Positions 17,738-25,530 of a stretch of 64,000 nucleotides of DNA are shown one piece after another. Source of the stretch: an uncultured Paracoccaceae bacterium. Lineage in GTDB: Bacteria > Pseudomonadota > Alphaproteobacteria > Rhodobacterales > Rhodobacteraceae. A program made the position numbers and the translations under genes. Each line of letters begins with the position of its first letter. Positions within the stretch are counted from its first letter, which is position 1. The DNA is taken from positions 463,501 to 527,500 of the forward strand of contig CANMMF010000001.1 of assembly GCA_947498985.1 (NCBI GenBank), given 5' to 3'. The notes below the pieces were generated by a model. That model saw only the letters and a program-made list of their open reading frames with translations, did not search any database and had not been told where the DNA came from.

Positions 17738-17763
17738 AGTTGATTAATGATAATTGATCAACT
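17738..17763. promoter_or_regulatory. Palindromic operator between gntR and the ABC operon
   Basis: AGTTGATTAA-TGATAA-TTGATCAACT: 10-base arms with a single mismatch, in an AT-rich patch of a GC-rich region. It sits between the divergent GntR gene and the first ATPase gene (start 17773). Position and symmetry fit a GntR-family dimer site controlling both transcripts. The assignment to this GntR protein is inferred. Confidence 0.75.
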
Positions 17764-17772
17764 TTTCTTGCA

Positions 17773-18558
17773 ATGACGTCTGTCGCGCCTTCCGGTCCCG
17801 CGCTGGCGGCTCAGTCGCTGGTCAAGACCTTTGGCGGGCTGGACGTGATCCGTGGCATGTCGCTGGAGCTGGGGCCGGGCGAGCTTCTGGGGCTGATAGG
17901 ACCCAATGGCGCGGGCAAGACCACGATGTTCAACCTGCTTGCGGGCACGCTGGCACCAAGCTCCGGCGCCATTCTCCTGCAGGGGCGCGACGTGACCACC
18001 CTCTCGCAGGAGCGTCGCTGCGCTGGCGGGCTCAGCCGCAGCTTTCAGATCCCCCGGCCATTCGCCCGGATGAGTGTTCTCGAAAACGTCATGACCTCGG
18101 CGCAGGGGCAGCTTGGCGAGAGCGTGATTTCGGCTCTGTTCCGGCCCAATCGGGTCGCAGCGCAGGAGCGCGCCCATGCCAGACGCGCGCGGGAGCTGCT
18201 GGATTTCGTGTCGCTCAGCCATCTGGAGGATCAGCCAGCATCGGTGCTGTCGGGCGGACAGCGCAAGCTGCTGGAGCTTGCGCGCGTTTTGATGACAGAG
18301 CCCAGGGTGATCCTGCTCGACGAGCCTGCCGCAGGCGTGAACCCGGCGCTGCTGGACCTGATCATCGACCGCATCGCGCAGATCAACGCAAGCGGCATCG
18401 CGGTGCTGTTGATCGAGCACAATATGGAGATGATTGCCCGGCTCTGCCCCCGCGTCATCGTCATGGCCGCCGGTCAGTTATTGGCCGAAGGTGCCCCGGA
18501 GGAGGTGACGAGACGCGCGGATGTCGTCGATGTCTATCTCGAAGGCATGCCCGCATGA
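17773..18558 (+). CDS. ABC transporter ATP-binding protein (LivG type)
   Basis: A 261-residue ATPase of the branched-chain amino acid type importers. Walker A is GPNGAGKTT (about residue 43), the signature is VLSGGQRKLLELARVL, Walker B is RVILLDEPAAGVNPALL, and the switch histidine is in VLLIEHNME. LSRSFQIPRPFARMSV is typical of LivG. The ATG overlaps no gene but lies 9 bases after the palindromic operator, so bound repressor would block initiation. The stop overlaps the LivF-type gene start (ATGA). First gene of a four-gene transporter operon. Confidence 0.93.
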   Translation: MTSVAPSGPALAAQSLVKTFGGLDVIRGMSLELGPGELLGLIGPNGAGKTTMFNLLAGTLAPSSGAILLQGRDVTTLSQERRCAGGLSRSFQIPRPFARMSVLENVMTSAQGQLGESVISALFRPNRVAAQERAHARRARELLDFVSLSHLEDQPASVLSGGQRKLLELARVLMTEPRVILLDEPAAGVNPALLDLIIDRIAQINASGIAVLLIEHNMEMIARLCPRVIVMAAGQLLAEGAPEEVTRRADVVDVYLEGMPA

Positions 18559-19286
18559 GCGCACTTACCGTCACCGGTTTCAAGGCGGGCTACGATCCGG
18601 ATCTGCCGATCGTCAAAGGTGTCAGCTTTGCGGTCGACACGGGTGAGGCCATCGCGGTGCTGGGCCCGAACGGGGCGGGAAAATCGACCCTGATCAAGGC
18701 GATTGCGGGCCAGGTCGCCTGCCTTGGCGGGCGCGTCATGCTGGGCGGCGACGACATCACCGGCCTCAGATCACATGATCTGGCGCGGCGTGGGCTGGGC
18801 TTCGTGCCGCAGACCGACAACATCTTTACCGGGCTCACCATTCGCGAAAACCTGCAGATCGCCTCGGAGCTTGTCGCCAAACCGCAGCGCGCGTCCCGGA
18901 TCGAGCAGATGTTCGAGATGTTTCCGGACCTGAAATCGCGTCCCTCGGAGCTCGCTGGCGCGCTGTCGGGTGGGCAGCGTCAGATGCTGGCCGCCGCGCG
19001 GGCCCTGCTGACCGATCCGCCGGTGCTGATGCTGGACGAGCCCTCTGCCGGGTTGTCGCCAAAGCTGGTGGCGCAGGTCTTCGAGACACTGCGCCGGATC
19101 CACGCATCAGGCGTCACACTGATCCTGGTGGAGCAGAACGTGCGCGCCGCCCTGTCCCTGGCCAGCCGCGCGCTTGTGCTTGTCGACGGCGAGTTGGCGC
19201 ATGAGGGGCCCACGGACGATCTGCATGACGGCGACAGGCTGGGCCGGCTCTTTCTGGGGCGCCGCGCAGGGGCGACAGCCGGATGA
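18555..19286 (+). CDS. ABC transporter ATP-binding protein (LivF type)
   Basis: A 243-residue ATPase, the second nucleotide-binding subunit of the importer. Walker A is LGPNGAGKSTLIKAI, the signature is ALSGGQRQMLAAARAL, Walker B is PVLMLDEPSAGLSPKL, and the switch is LVEQNVRAALSLA. The ATG at 18555 overlaps the preceding stop; a longer frame on the same strand is the out-of-frame shadow of the LivG gene and was ignored. The stop overlaps the permease start at 19283. Confidence 0.93.
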   Translation: MSALTVTGFKAGYDPDLPIVKGVSFAVDTGEAIAVLGPNGAGKSTLIKAIAGQVACLGGRVMLGGDDITGLRSHDLARRGLGFVPQTDNIFTGLTIRENLQIASELVAKPQRASRIEQMFEMFPDLKSRPSELAGALSGGQRQMLAAARALLTDPPVLMLDEPSAGLSPKLVAQVFETLRRIHASGVTLILVEQNVRAALSLASRALVLVDGELAHEGPTDDLHDGDRLGRLFLGRRAGATAG

Positions 19287-20200
19287 ACCCGCAGGCCATC
19301 ATCGACGGGCTCATCGCGGGCTCGACCATCGGGCTTGGCGCCATCGGCCTGACGCTCACCTATTCGATCCTGCGCTTTGCGAACTTCACCCATGGCGATT
19401 TTCTCGCCTGGGGGGCGTATCTGACGCTGACCGTCTCGGGTTTTCTCGGCGGGTTGCTGGCCGGGCTGGGCGCGGGCGCGCCGCTTGCACCCTTCAGCTT
19501 TGGATGGGGTCTGCCGGTGGCCTTGCCGGCAGGCGTCGCGGTCACGATCCTGCTGACGCTCGGGCTCGACCGGGTCCTGTTCGGGCAACTCAGGCAGCGC
19601 GGGGCGGATGCGATCATCATCGTCATGGCGAGCTTTGGCGCCTCGATGGCGCTGCGGTCCCTGCTGGAGTTCATCTACTCCTCAGAGCCGCAATATTTCA
19701 CCCGCGAGCTGCAGATCGCCCAGAAGATCGGGCTGGGTATGCGCGCCACGCCGGACCAATTGCTGACCATCGCCATGACCGCGCTGCTGGTGGTGCTGCT
19801 GCATATCGTGGTGACCCGCACCCCGACCGGCCGGGCGATGCGCGCGGTCAGCGAGAACCCGTCGCTGGCGGGGGTCTACGGCGTCGATGTGGACCACGTC
19901 ATTCGCGTGACCTGGATCATCGGCGCTGGCCTTGCCTGTGTCGCCGGGGTGATGTCCGGGTTGCTGGTGCAGATCCGTCCCTATATGGGCTTCGATCTGC
20001 TGCTGCCACTGTTCGCGGCGGCGATTCTGGGTGGAATAGGCTCGATTCCCGGCGCGATGATCGGCGGCCTGATCATCGGGCTTGCCGAAGCCTTTACCGT
20101 GCAGTTGATCGGCGCGGAATGGCGCGCGGCGGTGGCGTTTGTCGTGCTGGTGCTGGTGCTGCTGGTCCGGCCTGCCGGGCTGTTCGGACGGGCGGCGTAG
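19283..20200 (+). CDS. Branched-chain amino acid ABC transporter permease (LivH type)
   Basis: A 305-residue integral membrane protein with about eight hydrophobic segments. The N-terminal LGAIGLTLTYSILRFANFTH and central RTPTGRAMRAVSENPSLAGV (EAA-like loop contacting the ATPase) are typical of LivH. The C-terminus has AAILGGIGSIPGAMIGGLII. It forms the inner-membrane pore with the LivM-type protein encoded immediately downstream (zero-base gap). Confidence 0.92.
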   Translation: MNPQAIIDGLIAGSTIGLGAIGLTLTYSILRFANFTHGDFLAWGAYLTLTVSGFLGGLLAGLGAGAPLAPFSFGWGLPVALPAGVAVTILLTLGLDRVLFGQLRQRGADAIIIVMASFGASMALRSLLEFIYSSEPQYFTRELQIAQKIGLGMRATPDQLLTIAMTALLVVLLHIVVTRTPTGRAMRAVSENPSLAGVYGVDVDHVIRVTWIIGAGLACVAGVMSGLLVQIRPYMGFDLLLPLFAAAILGGIGSIPGAMIGGLIIGLAEAFTVQLIGAEWRAAVAFVVLVLVLLVRPAGLFGRAA

Positions 20201-21157
20201 ATGGAATATCTCGCATATGGCGCGTTCTTTCTGACGGTGGCGATGACCTACTCGATCATCTGCCTCGGGCTGAATGTGCAATGGGGCCAGACCGGGCTTT
20301 TCAACGTCGGCGTGGCGGCGTTTGTCGGGGTCGGCGCCTATACCTCCGCCTTGCTGACCACACCCGAGACCGCAGAGCGCGTCGGCGGTTTTGGCCTGCC
20401 CATCGCGGTGGGCTGGATCGGTGCGGCGCTGGTCAGCGCTGCGGTGTCGTTCCTGGTGGGCGCGCTCACCATTCGGATGCGCGCGGATTACCTCGCGATC
20501 ACCACGTTCGGCATCGCCATCGCGCTTCAGCTGTGTTTCCAGAACCTCGAACCATTGACCGGCGGCGTGTTCGGCGTCGGGTTCATCCCGCGCGCCTTTG
20601 CCGGGGTGCAGGGCGATGCGATCCTGTTCAACCTGCTGAACCTCGCGCTGGCCGGGGCGCTGGTTCTGGCGATCTACCTGCTGCTCGAACACCTGATGCG
20701 CGCGCCCTGGGGGCGGGTGCTGCGCGCGGTGCGCGAGGATGAGACCGCGGCGCAGTCGCTGGGCAAGAACCCCACCGCCCTGCGCCTGCAGGCCTTTGTG
20801 CTGGGCGGCGGGATCATGGGGCTCGCGGGGGGCGTGCAGGCGCATTTCGTGGGCTTCATCGCGCCCGCCAATTACCTGCCGATGATGACGTTTCAGGTCT
20901 GGGCGATGCTGATCGTCGGCGGGTCGGGCAACAATCGCGGCGCCATTCTGGGCGCGGTGCTGGTCTGGGCGATCTGGGCCTTGTCGGGCAGCCTGATCTC
21001 GGAGGTCTTCCCGGCCGACCAGCAGGCCCGCGCCGCATCCTTGCAGATCGTCATCATTGGCGTGATGCTGTGCCTGATCCTATTGTGGCGGCCGCAGGGA
21101 CTCCTGCCGGAGCGCGCGTCTGTCTCCAAACATCTCGGGAACCGTCATGACACCTGA
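20201..21157 (+). CDS. Branched-chain amino acid ABC transporter permease (LivM type)
   Basis: A 318-residue membrane protein, second pore subunit. It has VQWGQTGLFNVGVAAFVGVG in the N-terminal third, LRAVREDETAAQSLGKNPTA as the EAA-like cytoplasmic loop, and LIVGGSGNNRGAILGAVLVW near the C-terminus, all LivM features. The gene ends 11 bases inside the start of the AKR-RidA fusion gene, so that enzyme is translationally coupled to the transporter and probably acts on the imported substrate. Confidence 0.92.
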   Translation: MEYLAYGAFFLTVAMTYSIICLGLNVQWGQTGLFNVGVAAFVGVGAYTSALLTTPETAERVGGFGLPIAVGWIGAALVSAAVSFLVGALTIRMRADYLAITTFGIAIALQLCFQNLEPLTGGVFGVGFIPRAFAGVQGDAILFNLLNLALAGALVLAIYLLLEHLMRAPWGRVLRAVREDETAAQSLGKNPTALRLQAFVLGGGIMGLAGGVQAHFVGFIAPANYLPMMTFQVWAMLIVGGSGNNRGAILGAVLVWAIWALSGSLISEVFPADQQARAASLQIVIIGVMLCLILLWRPQGLLPERASVSKHLGNRHDT

Positions 21158-22598
21158 TCGCTTCGACCTCACTCCGGACCTCAACATCTCGCGCGTGCTG
21201 ACCGGCCTCTGGCAGGTGGCCGATCAGGAGCGCGACGGCGGGCAGAGCGATCTCGACGCCGCCGCACAGGCGCTGGTGGCCTATGCGCGCGACGGCTTCG
21301 ACACGTTCGACATGGCCGATCACTATGGCAGCGCAGAGCTTATCGCCGGGCGTGCGCTGCAGCATGTGCCCGCGACGGCCTTTACCAAATGGTGCCCGGA
21401 GCCCGGGCCGATGACCGCAGAGGTGGTGCGCGCCGGCGTGCAGGAGAGGCTCGACCGGCTGGGGGTCGCGCGTGTGGATCTCTTGCAGTTTCACTGGTGG
21501 AGCTTTGAGCATCCCGCCTGGCTCGACGCTCTGAAGGAGATGACAAAGCTGCAGGAGGAAGGGCTGATCGGCGCGCTCGGTGTGACCAATTTCGACGCAG
21601 CCCATCTGGAAGTGGCGCTGGAAGAGGGTATCCCGCTGGTCTCCAACCAGGTGTCGTTTTCGCTGATGGACCGCCGCGCGGCGGGGCCGTTGGCCACGCT
21701 GTGCGCCGAGCGGGGCGTGCGACTGCTGGCCTATGGCACGCTCTGCGGCGGGTTTCTGACCGACAGGTGGCTGGGCCAGCCGCGTCCCGACGCCGTGGCC
21801 GACTGGAGCCGGATGAAATACCAGCGCTTCATCGACACCGCCGGTGGCTGGGACGCGTTTCAGGGCGTGTTGCAGGCGGCAGGACAGATTGCGCGCAAAC
21901 ATGGCGTGTCGGTCTCCAACGTGGCAACGCGCTGGGTGCTGGAACATGCCCATGTGGCCGGTGTCATCGTCGGCGCGCGGCTGGGAGAAAACGAGCACCG
22001 CGCCGATAATGCGCGGCTCTTTGGTTTTGCGCTGGACGCCGAGGATCACGCCGCGCTGAACGCGGCCTTTGCGCAGACTACGGAAATCCCCGGCGATTGC
22101 GGCGATGAATACCGCCAGCCGCCGTTCCTGACCGCCAGTGGCGATCTCAGCCACCATCTGAGCCAGATCCCGTCGGTGCTGGAGGTGCGCGAGGATGCGG
22201 ATGGCCGGCGGCGGGCGTTTTCGGGCTCCCGATGGGAGCCGATTGCCGGCTATTGCCGCGGGCTGCGCGAGGGCGACCGGATCCTGATCTCCGGCACCAC
22301 CGCGACGCATGGGCATGACCACGACATCGCGCCGGGGCACGCGCAGGCACAGGCGACCTACATCCTGGACAAGATCTCTGCCACGCTCACCGCGCTTGGC
22401 GGGTCGATGGCGGATGTTGTGCGCACGCGGACCTATCTCGCGGGTGACGCGGATGTGGAGGGCGCAAGCCTTGCCCATGGCCGCGTCTTCGGCGCGCATC
22501 CGCCCGCCAACACCACGTTCATCGTTGGCCGCCTCGTCGGCGCCTTCCGGGTGGAGATCGAGGCGGAAGCGGTTGTCAGGCAAACAGCCGAACCCTGA
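21147..22598 (+). CDS. Fusion of aldo/keto reductase and RidA-family domain
   Basis: A 483-residue fusion. Residues 1 to about 325 are an AKR barrel with the tetrad residues in FDMADHYGS (D, Y), FTKWCPE (K) and LLQFHWWSF (H), and cofactor region ATRWVLEHAHVAGVIVGARL. Residues about 356-483 are a Rid domain (GLREGDRILISGTTATHG, then DKISATLTALGGSMADVVRT). The Rid domain reads PPANTTFIVGRLVG where RidA has PARS, so the imine-deaminase arginine is replaced by N. It is a paralogue of the single-domain AKR at 15578. It overlaps the LivM gene by 11 bases. The substrate is unknown. Confidence 0.88.
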   Translation: MTPDRFDLTPDLNISRVLTGLWQVADQERDGGQSDLDAAAQALVAYARDGFDTFDMADHYGSAELIAGRALQHVPATAFTKWCPEPGPMTAEVVRAGVQERLDRLGVARVDLLQFHWWSFEHPAWLDALKEMTKLQEEGLIGALGVTNFDAAHLEVALEEGIPLVSNQVSFSLMDRRAAGPLATLCAERGVRLLAYGTLCGGFLTDRWLGQPRPDAVADWSRMKYQRFIDTAGGWDAFQGVLQAAGQIARKHGVSVSNVATRWVLEHAHVAGVIVGARLGENEHRADNARLFGFALDAEDHAALNAAFAQTTEIPGDCGDEYRQPPFLTASGDLSHHLSQIPSVLEVREDADGRRRAFSGSRWEPIAGYCRGLREGDRILISGTTATHGHDHDIAPGHAQAQATYILDKISATLTALGGSMADVVRTRTYLAGDADVEGASLAHGRVFGAHPPANTTFIVGRLVGAFRVEIEAEAVVRQTAEP

Positions 22599-22711
22599 TC
22601 CTGCGGGCCATGTTTGCGCGCCCGTCGCGCCGCGGCGATGTATTTGCAGTTGCACATAATTTGCCGATTTGCCAGATTTGCAGGGGTGTCGCGCGTCGCA
22701 GGAGAACCCGG

Positions 22712-23189
22712 ATGCCCCAGCTTGACGCCGCCGCCGCATCGCTGCCGACGCTTGACGAGATCGGGCCGGAACGGTTTGCGCCGTATCTGATGAACCGCAT
22801 CATGGGTCGCTGCAACGCGTCGGTCCGCGAGGCATTTCAGCCGCATGGTCTGACCGTCGTGCAGATGCGCGCTGGCGGTGCTGAGCCTGCGCGACGGGGT
22901 GACGATTACCGAATTGACGGTGCTGTCGGTCTCGGAGCAATCGACGATGAGCCGCACGCTGGACCAGATGGAGAGCTCCGGCTGGATCGAGCGGCGCGCG
23001 GACCGGATCGACAACCGCGCCAGGCGGATCTTCATCACCCCGGGCGGGCGCGCGCTCTTCGAAACGCTCTGGCCGGTGATGGCCACCCGGGCCGAGCGGA
23101 CGTTCGACAGTGTGTCGGCGGCAGAGCGGGCCGCGTCGCACCCGGTGCTGCGAAAGATCCTGCACAGCATCCGGCAACATGAGGTCTGA
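22712..23189 (+). pseudogene. MarR family regulator, frameshifted
   Basis: Two reading frames together make one MarR protein. The first (ATG 22712, after GGAGAACCCG) gives LMNRIMGRCNASVREAFQPH and continues to VVQMRA near 22875. The second, in the next frame, gives VLSLRDGVTITELTVLSVSE and the winged-helix region TMSRTLDQMESSGWIERRAD through IRQHEV at 23189. The join is at CGCGCTGGCGG, where family sequence would expect R-A-L-A-V; loss of one GC from a GCGCGC run (or a 1-base insertion) explains it. The first frame alone continues without a MarR-like end. Either a real pseudogene or a sequence error. Confidence 0.8.
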
Positions 23190-23199
23190 GGTGCAGGGC

Positions 23200-23364
23200 A
23201 TGGCGGAACGGTCGTTCAGCAAAAAGGTCGAGATGCTCGCCGCGTCGGAGCATGACCCGATCCGCGGCGCGGTGGCGTTCAAGTCGACCGTGAGCAACAA
23301 TCTGACCTCCGACGCGCGGGCCAACCTGTCCTGCGGCGGGAAGACCGGCGGCGCTGATGGATAA
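23200..23364 (+). CDS. Small open frame of unknown function, possible gene remnant
   Basis: A 54-residue frame with ATG at 23200 preceded by GAGGTGCAGGGC. It begins MAERSFSKKVEMLAASEHDP and continues VAFKSTVSNNLTSDARANL. I do not recognise it. It lies between two broken genes and is followed by a 15-base tandem repeat and a second short frame (23357-23428), so it may be the start of another damaged gene rather than a complete one. Confidence 0.35.
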   Translation: MAERSFSKKVEMLAASEHDPIRGAVAFKSTVSNNLTSDARANLSCGGKTGGADG

Positions 23365-23365
23365 C

Positions 23366-23400
23366 GACGGCACCGCGCTCGACGGCACCGCGCTCGACGG
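23366..23400 (+). repeat. 15-base tandem repeat
   Basis: GACGGCACCGCGCTC occurs twice in direct tandem (23366-23380 and 23381-23395), followed by a diverged start of a third unit (GACGG). Being a multiple of three, it adds a repeated DGTAL to a short frame at 23357-23428. It may be a slippage product within a decaying gene. Confidence 0.8.
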
Positions 23401-23436
23401 TGCGGTGCACACGATCAAAGAGATGTGAGGCCAGAG

Positions 23437-24117
23437 ATGCATGACGTGTCCATCCGCGACGAGATCCGCCAGCGCGTGATTGCGCGCCGCGGCAGGTTTC
23501 ACCTGTTCGATGCTCTGGACGCGCGCAAAACCGCGGTGATCGTAATCGACATGCAAGGCACGTTCTGCGCCGAGGGGGCGCCCGCGGAAGTGCCTCTGTC
23601 CCGCACGCTGGTGACGCCGATCAACCGTCTCAATGAATTTGTCCGGCAGGCGGGCGGACATGTGATCTGAGTGAACCACGCCAACCAGGGGGATGAGACC
23701 GGCAGCGACTGGGCCGGGTTCTTCGACCACTTCGTCGCCGATGACATACGCGCCCGCACCGTCGAAAGCCTGGCCCCCGGCGGGCAGGGGCAGCAGATCT
23801 GGCCGGGTCTGCAGGTCGAGGCGCACGACACGCAGATCCTCAAGAACCGCTACTCCGCGCTGATCCCCGGCGCCTCACCGCTGGAGCGGATCCTGCGCAG
23901 CCGCGGCATCGATACGCTTCTGATAACCGGCACAAAAACCAATGTCTGCTGCGAATCCACGGCGCGCGACGCGATGATGCTCGACTTCAAGGTGGTGATG
24001 GTTTCGGACGCGACGGCAACGCTTTCGGATGACGAACACCGCGCCACCCTGGAGACGATATTCCAGCAGTTCGGCGATGTGCTCAGCGTCGACGAGATCT
24101 GCGAACGGCTGGCCTGA
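23437..24117 (+). pseudogene. Isochorismatase-family cysteine hydrolase with in-frame TGA
   Basis: A 226-codon frame interrupted once by TGA at 23668-23670. The first part has the catalytic aspartate (VIVIDMQGTFCAE) and ends GGHVI. The second part, same frame, continues VNHANQGDETGSDWAGFFDH and holds the catalytic lysine (ILKNRYSALIPG) and nucleophile (TKTNVCCESTARDAMMLD). Family members usually read HVIW-VNHA at this point, so a TGG-to-TGA change is likely. Without readthrough no triad can form. Amidase or ureidohydrolase chemistry is typical of the family. ATG at 23437 follows GAGGCCAGAG. The whole region 22712-24117 appears to be decaying, or contains sequence errors. Confidence 0.85.
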
Positions 24118-24119
24118 AT

Positions 24120-24152
24120 ATATTTTAGGCACAAAATATTCAAGATTGAAAT
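24120..24152. promoter_or_regulatory. AT-rich inverted repeats upstream of second ABC operon
   Basis: ATATTTT (24120-24126) and AAAATAT (24133-24139) form a perfect 7-base inverted repeat. It abuts TTCAAGATTGAA (24139-24150), itself an inverted repeat, whose minus strand contains ATTTCAA, the core of the strong inverted repeat at 42779. The position is 150 bases upstream of the binding-protein gene and just after the broken hydrolase gene. A MarR-type operator is plausible; the first repeat could instead be a weak terminator. Confidence 0.5.
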
Positions 24153-24300
24153 ACGGACGCGACGCGGCTAGGCTCCCATGTCAGGCGATCCGAAAAACAA
24201 GCCTGCAGGACAATGACCGCTTGTGTGAAACGCGCGCATGGGAAAGTCTGTCCGATGTATTGCCCGGCCTGAACGGGCAGACAACGACTGGGAGAAGAAC

Positions 24301-25461
24301 ATGAAATTCAAGTCACTGACGAAATTTGCGCTGTGCTCCGTTGCAGCTCTGGGATTGTCCGGGGCGGCGATGGCCGAGAGCCATGGCGGCAAGGTCAAGA
24401 TCGGCATGATCACTACGCTGACCGGCGGCGGCGCGGGCATTGGCGCGGATATCCGCGACGGCTTCATGCTGGCGATGGATCAGGCCGGCAACGACAATAT
24501 CGAGGTGGTGATCGAGGACGATCAGCGCAAACCCGAGATCGCGGTGCAGCTGTCCGACAAGCTCATCCAGTCCGAGAAGGTCGATATCCTGACCGGGATC
24601 ATCTGGTCGAACCTCGCGCTGGCCGTGGTGCCGGCCGCCACCGCGCAGGGCAAGTTCTACCTCTCGCCCAATGCGGGCCCCACGCAGCTTGCGGGCAAGG
24701 GCTGCCACGAGAACTATTTCAACGTCGCCTGGCAGAACGACAACCTGCACGAGGCCGCAGGCGCACATGCCACCGCATCGGGGTTCGAGAACGCCTTTAT
24801 CCTGGCGCCGAACTACCCTGCGGGTCAGGACGCGCTGACCGGGTTCAAACGTCTCTACGAAGGCGAACTGGCCGGTGAGCTCTATACCAAGCTGGGCCAG
24901 ACCGATTACGCCGCCGAGATCGCGCAGATCCGCGCGTCGGGGGCGGACGGGATCTATTTCTTCCTGCCCGGCGGCATGGGGATCTCTTTCCTCAAGCAAT
25001 ACGCCGACAGTGGCATCGACCTGCCGGTTGTGGGCCCGGCCTTCAGCTTTGACCAGGGCATCCTGCAGGCTGTGGGTGAGGCCGCGCTGGGTGTGCAGAA
25101 CACCTCGCAATGGTCCAAGGATATCGACAACGAGACCAACAAGGCCTTTGTCGAGACGTTCCAGGCCGCCTACGGGCGTCTGCCATCGCTCTACGCGTCG
25201 CAATCCTTTGACACCGCCAACCTGATCCTGAGTGCGGTCGCAAAGGCCGATATCGCCGATCAGGATGCCTTCCGCGAGGCGCTGCGGGCGGCGGATTTCG
25301 CGTCTGTCCGCGGCGATTTCAGGTTCGGCAACAACCAGCATCCGATCCAGGACATCTATGTGCGCGAAGTGGTCAAGGAGGGTGAGATCTATACCAACAA
25401 GATCATCGGCCCCAGCCTGACCGACCACCAGGACGTCTACGCGGCGGAATGCGCGCTCTGA
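24301..25461 (+). CDS. ABC transporter substrate-binding protein (branched-chain amino acid type)
   Basis: A 386-residue periplasmic binding protein. The signal peptide is MKFKSLTKFALCSVAALGLS with cleavage after AMA. The mature chain begins ESHGGKVKIGMITTLTGGGA, followed by VVIEDDQRKPEIAVQLSDKL and FILAPNYPAGQDALTGFKRL. This subgroup is often linked to uptake of aromatic acids or amides rather than leucine. ATG 24301 follows GGGAGAAGAAC. It is the first gene of a five-gene importer operon ending at 28875, placed beside aromatic catabolic genes. The ligand is inferred, not shown. Confidence 0.93.
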   Translation: MKFKSLTKFALCSVAALGLSGAAMAESHGGKVKIGMITTLTGGGAGIGADIRDGFMLAMDQAGNDNIEVVIEDDQRKPEIAVQLSDKLIQSEKVDILTGIIWSNLALAVVPAATAQGKFYLSPNAGPTQLAGKGCHENYFNVAWQNDNLHEAAGAHATASGFENAFILAPNYPAGQDALTGFKRLYEGELAGELYTKLGQTDYAAEIAQIRASGADGIYFFLPGGMGISFLKQYADSGIDLPVVGPAFSFDQGILQAVGEAALGVQNTSQWSKDIDNETNKAFVETFQAAYGRLPSLYASQSFDTANLILSAVAKADIADQDAFREALRAADFASVRGDFRFGNNQHPIQDIYVREVVKEGEIYTNKIIGPSLTDHQDVYAAECAL

Positions 25462-25530
25462 CACGCTGATCCGACAGGTCACAAGCGGCGGCCCGGCGGT
25501 CGCCGCTTGCTCCCGAGGGGCATCTCATCC

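Noticed and set aside
23668-23670. TGA recoding (selenocysteine) in the hydrolase gene
   Set aside because: The expected residue at this site is tryptophan, the catalytic cysteine is elsewhere and intact, and no selenocysteine stem-loop is apparent after the TGA.
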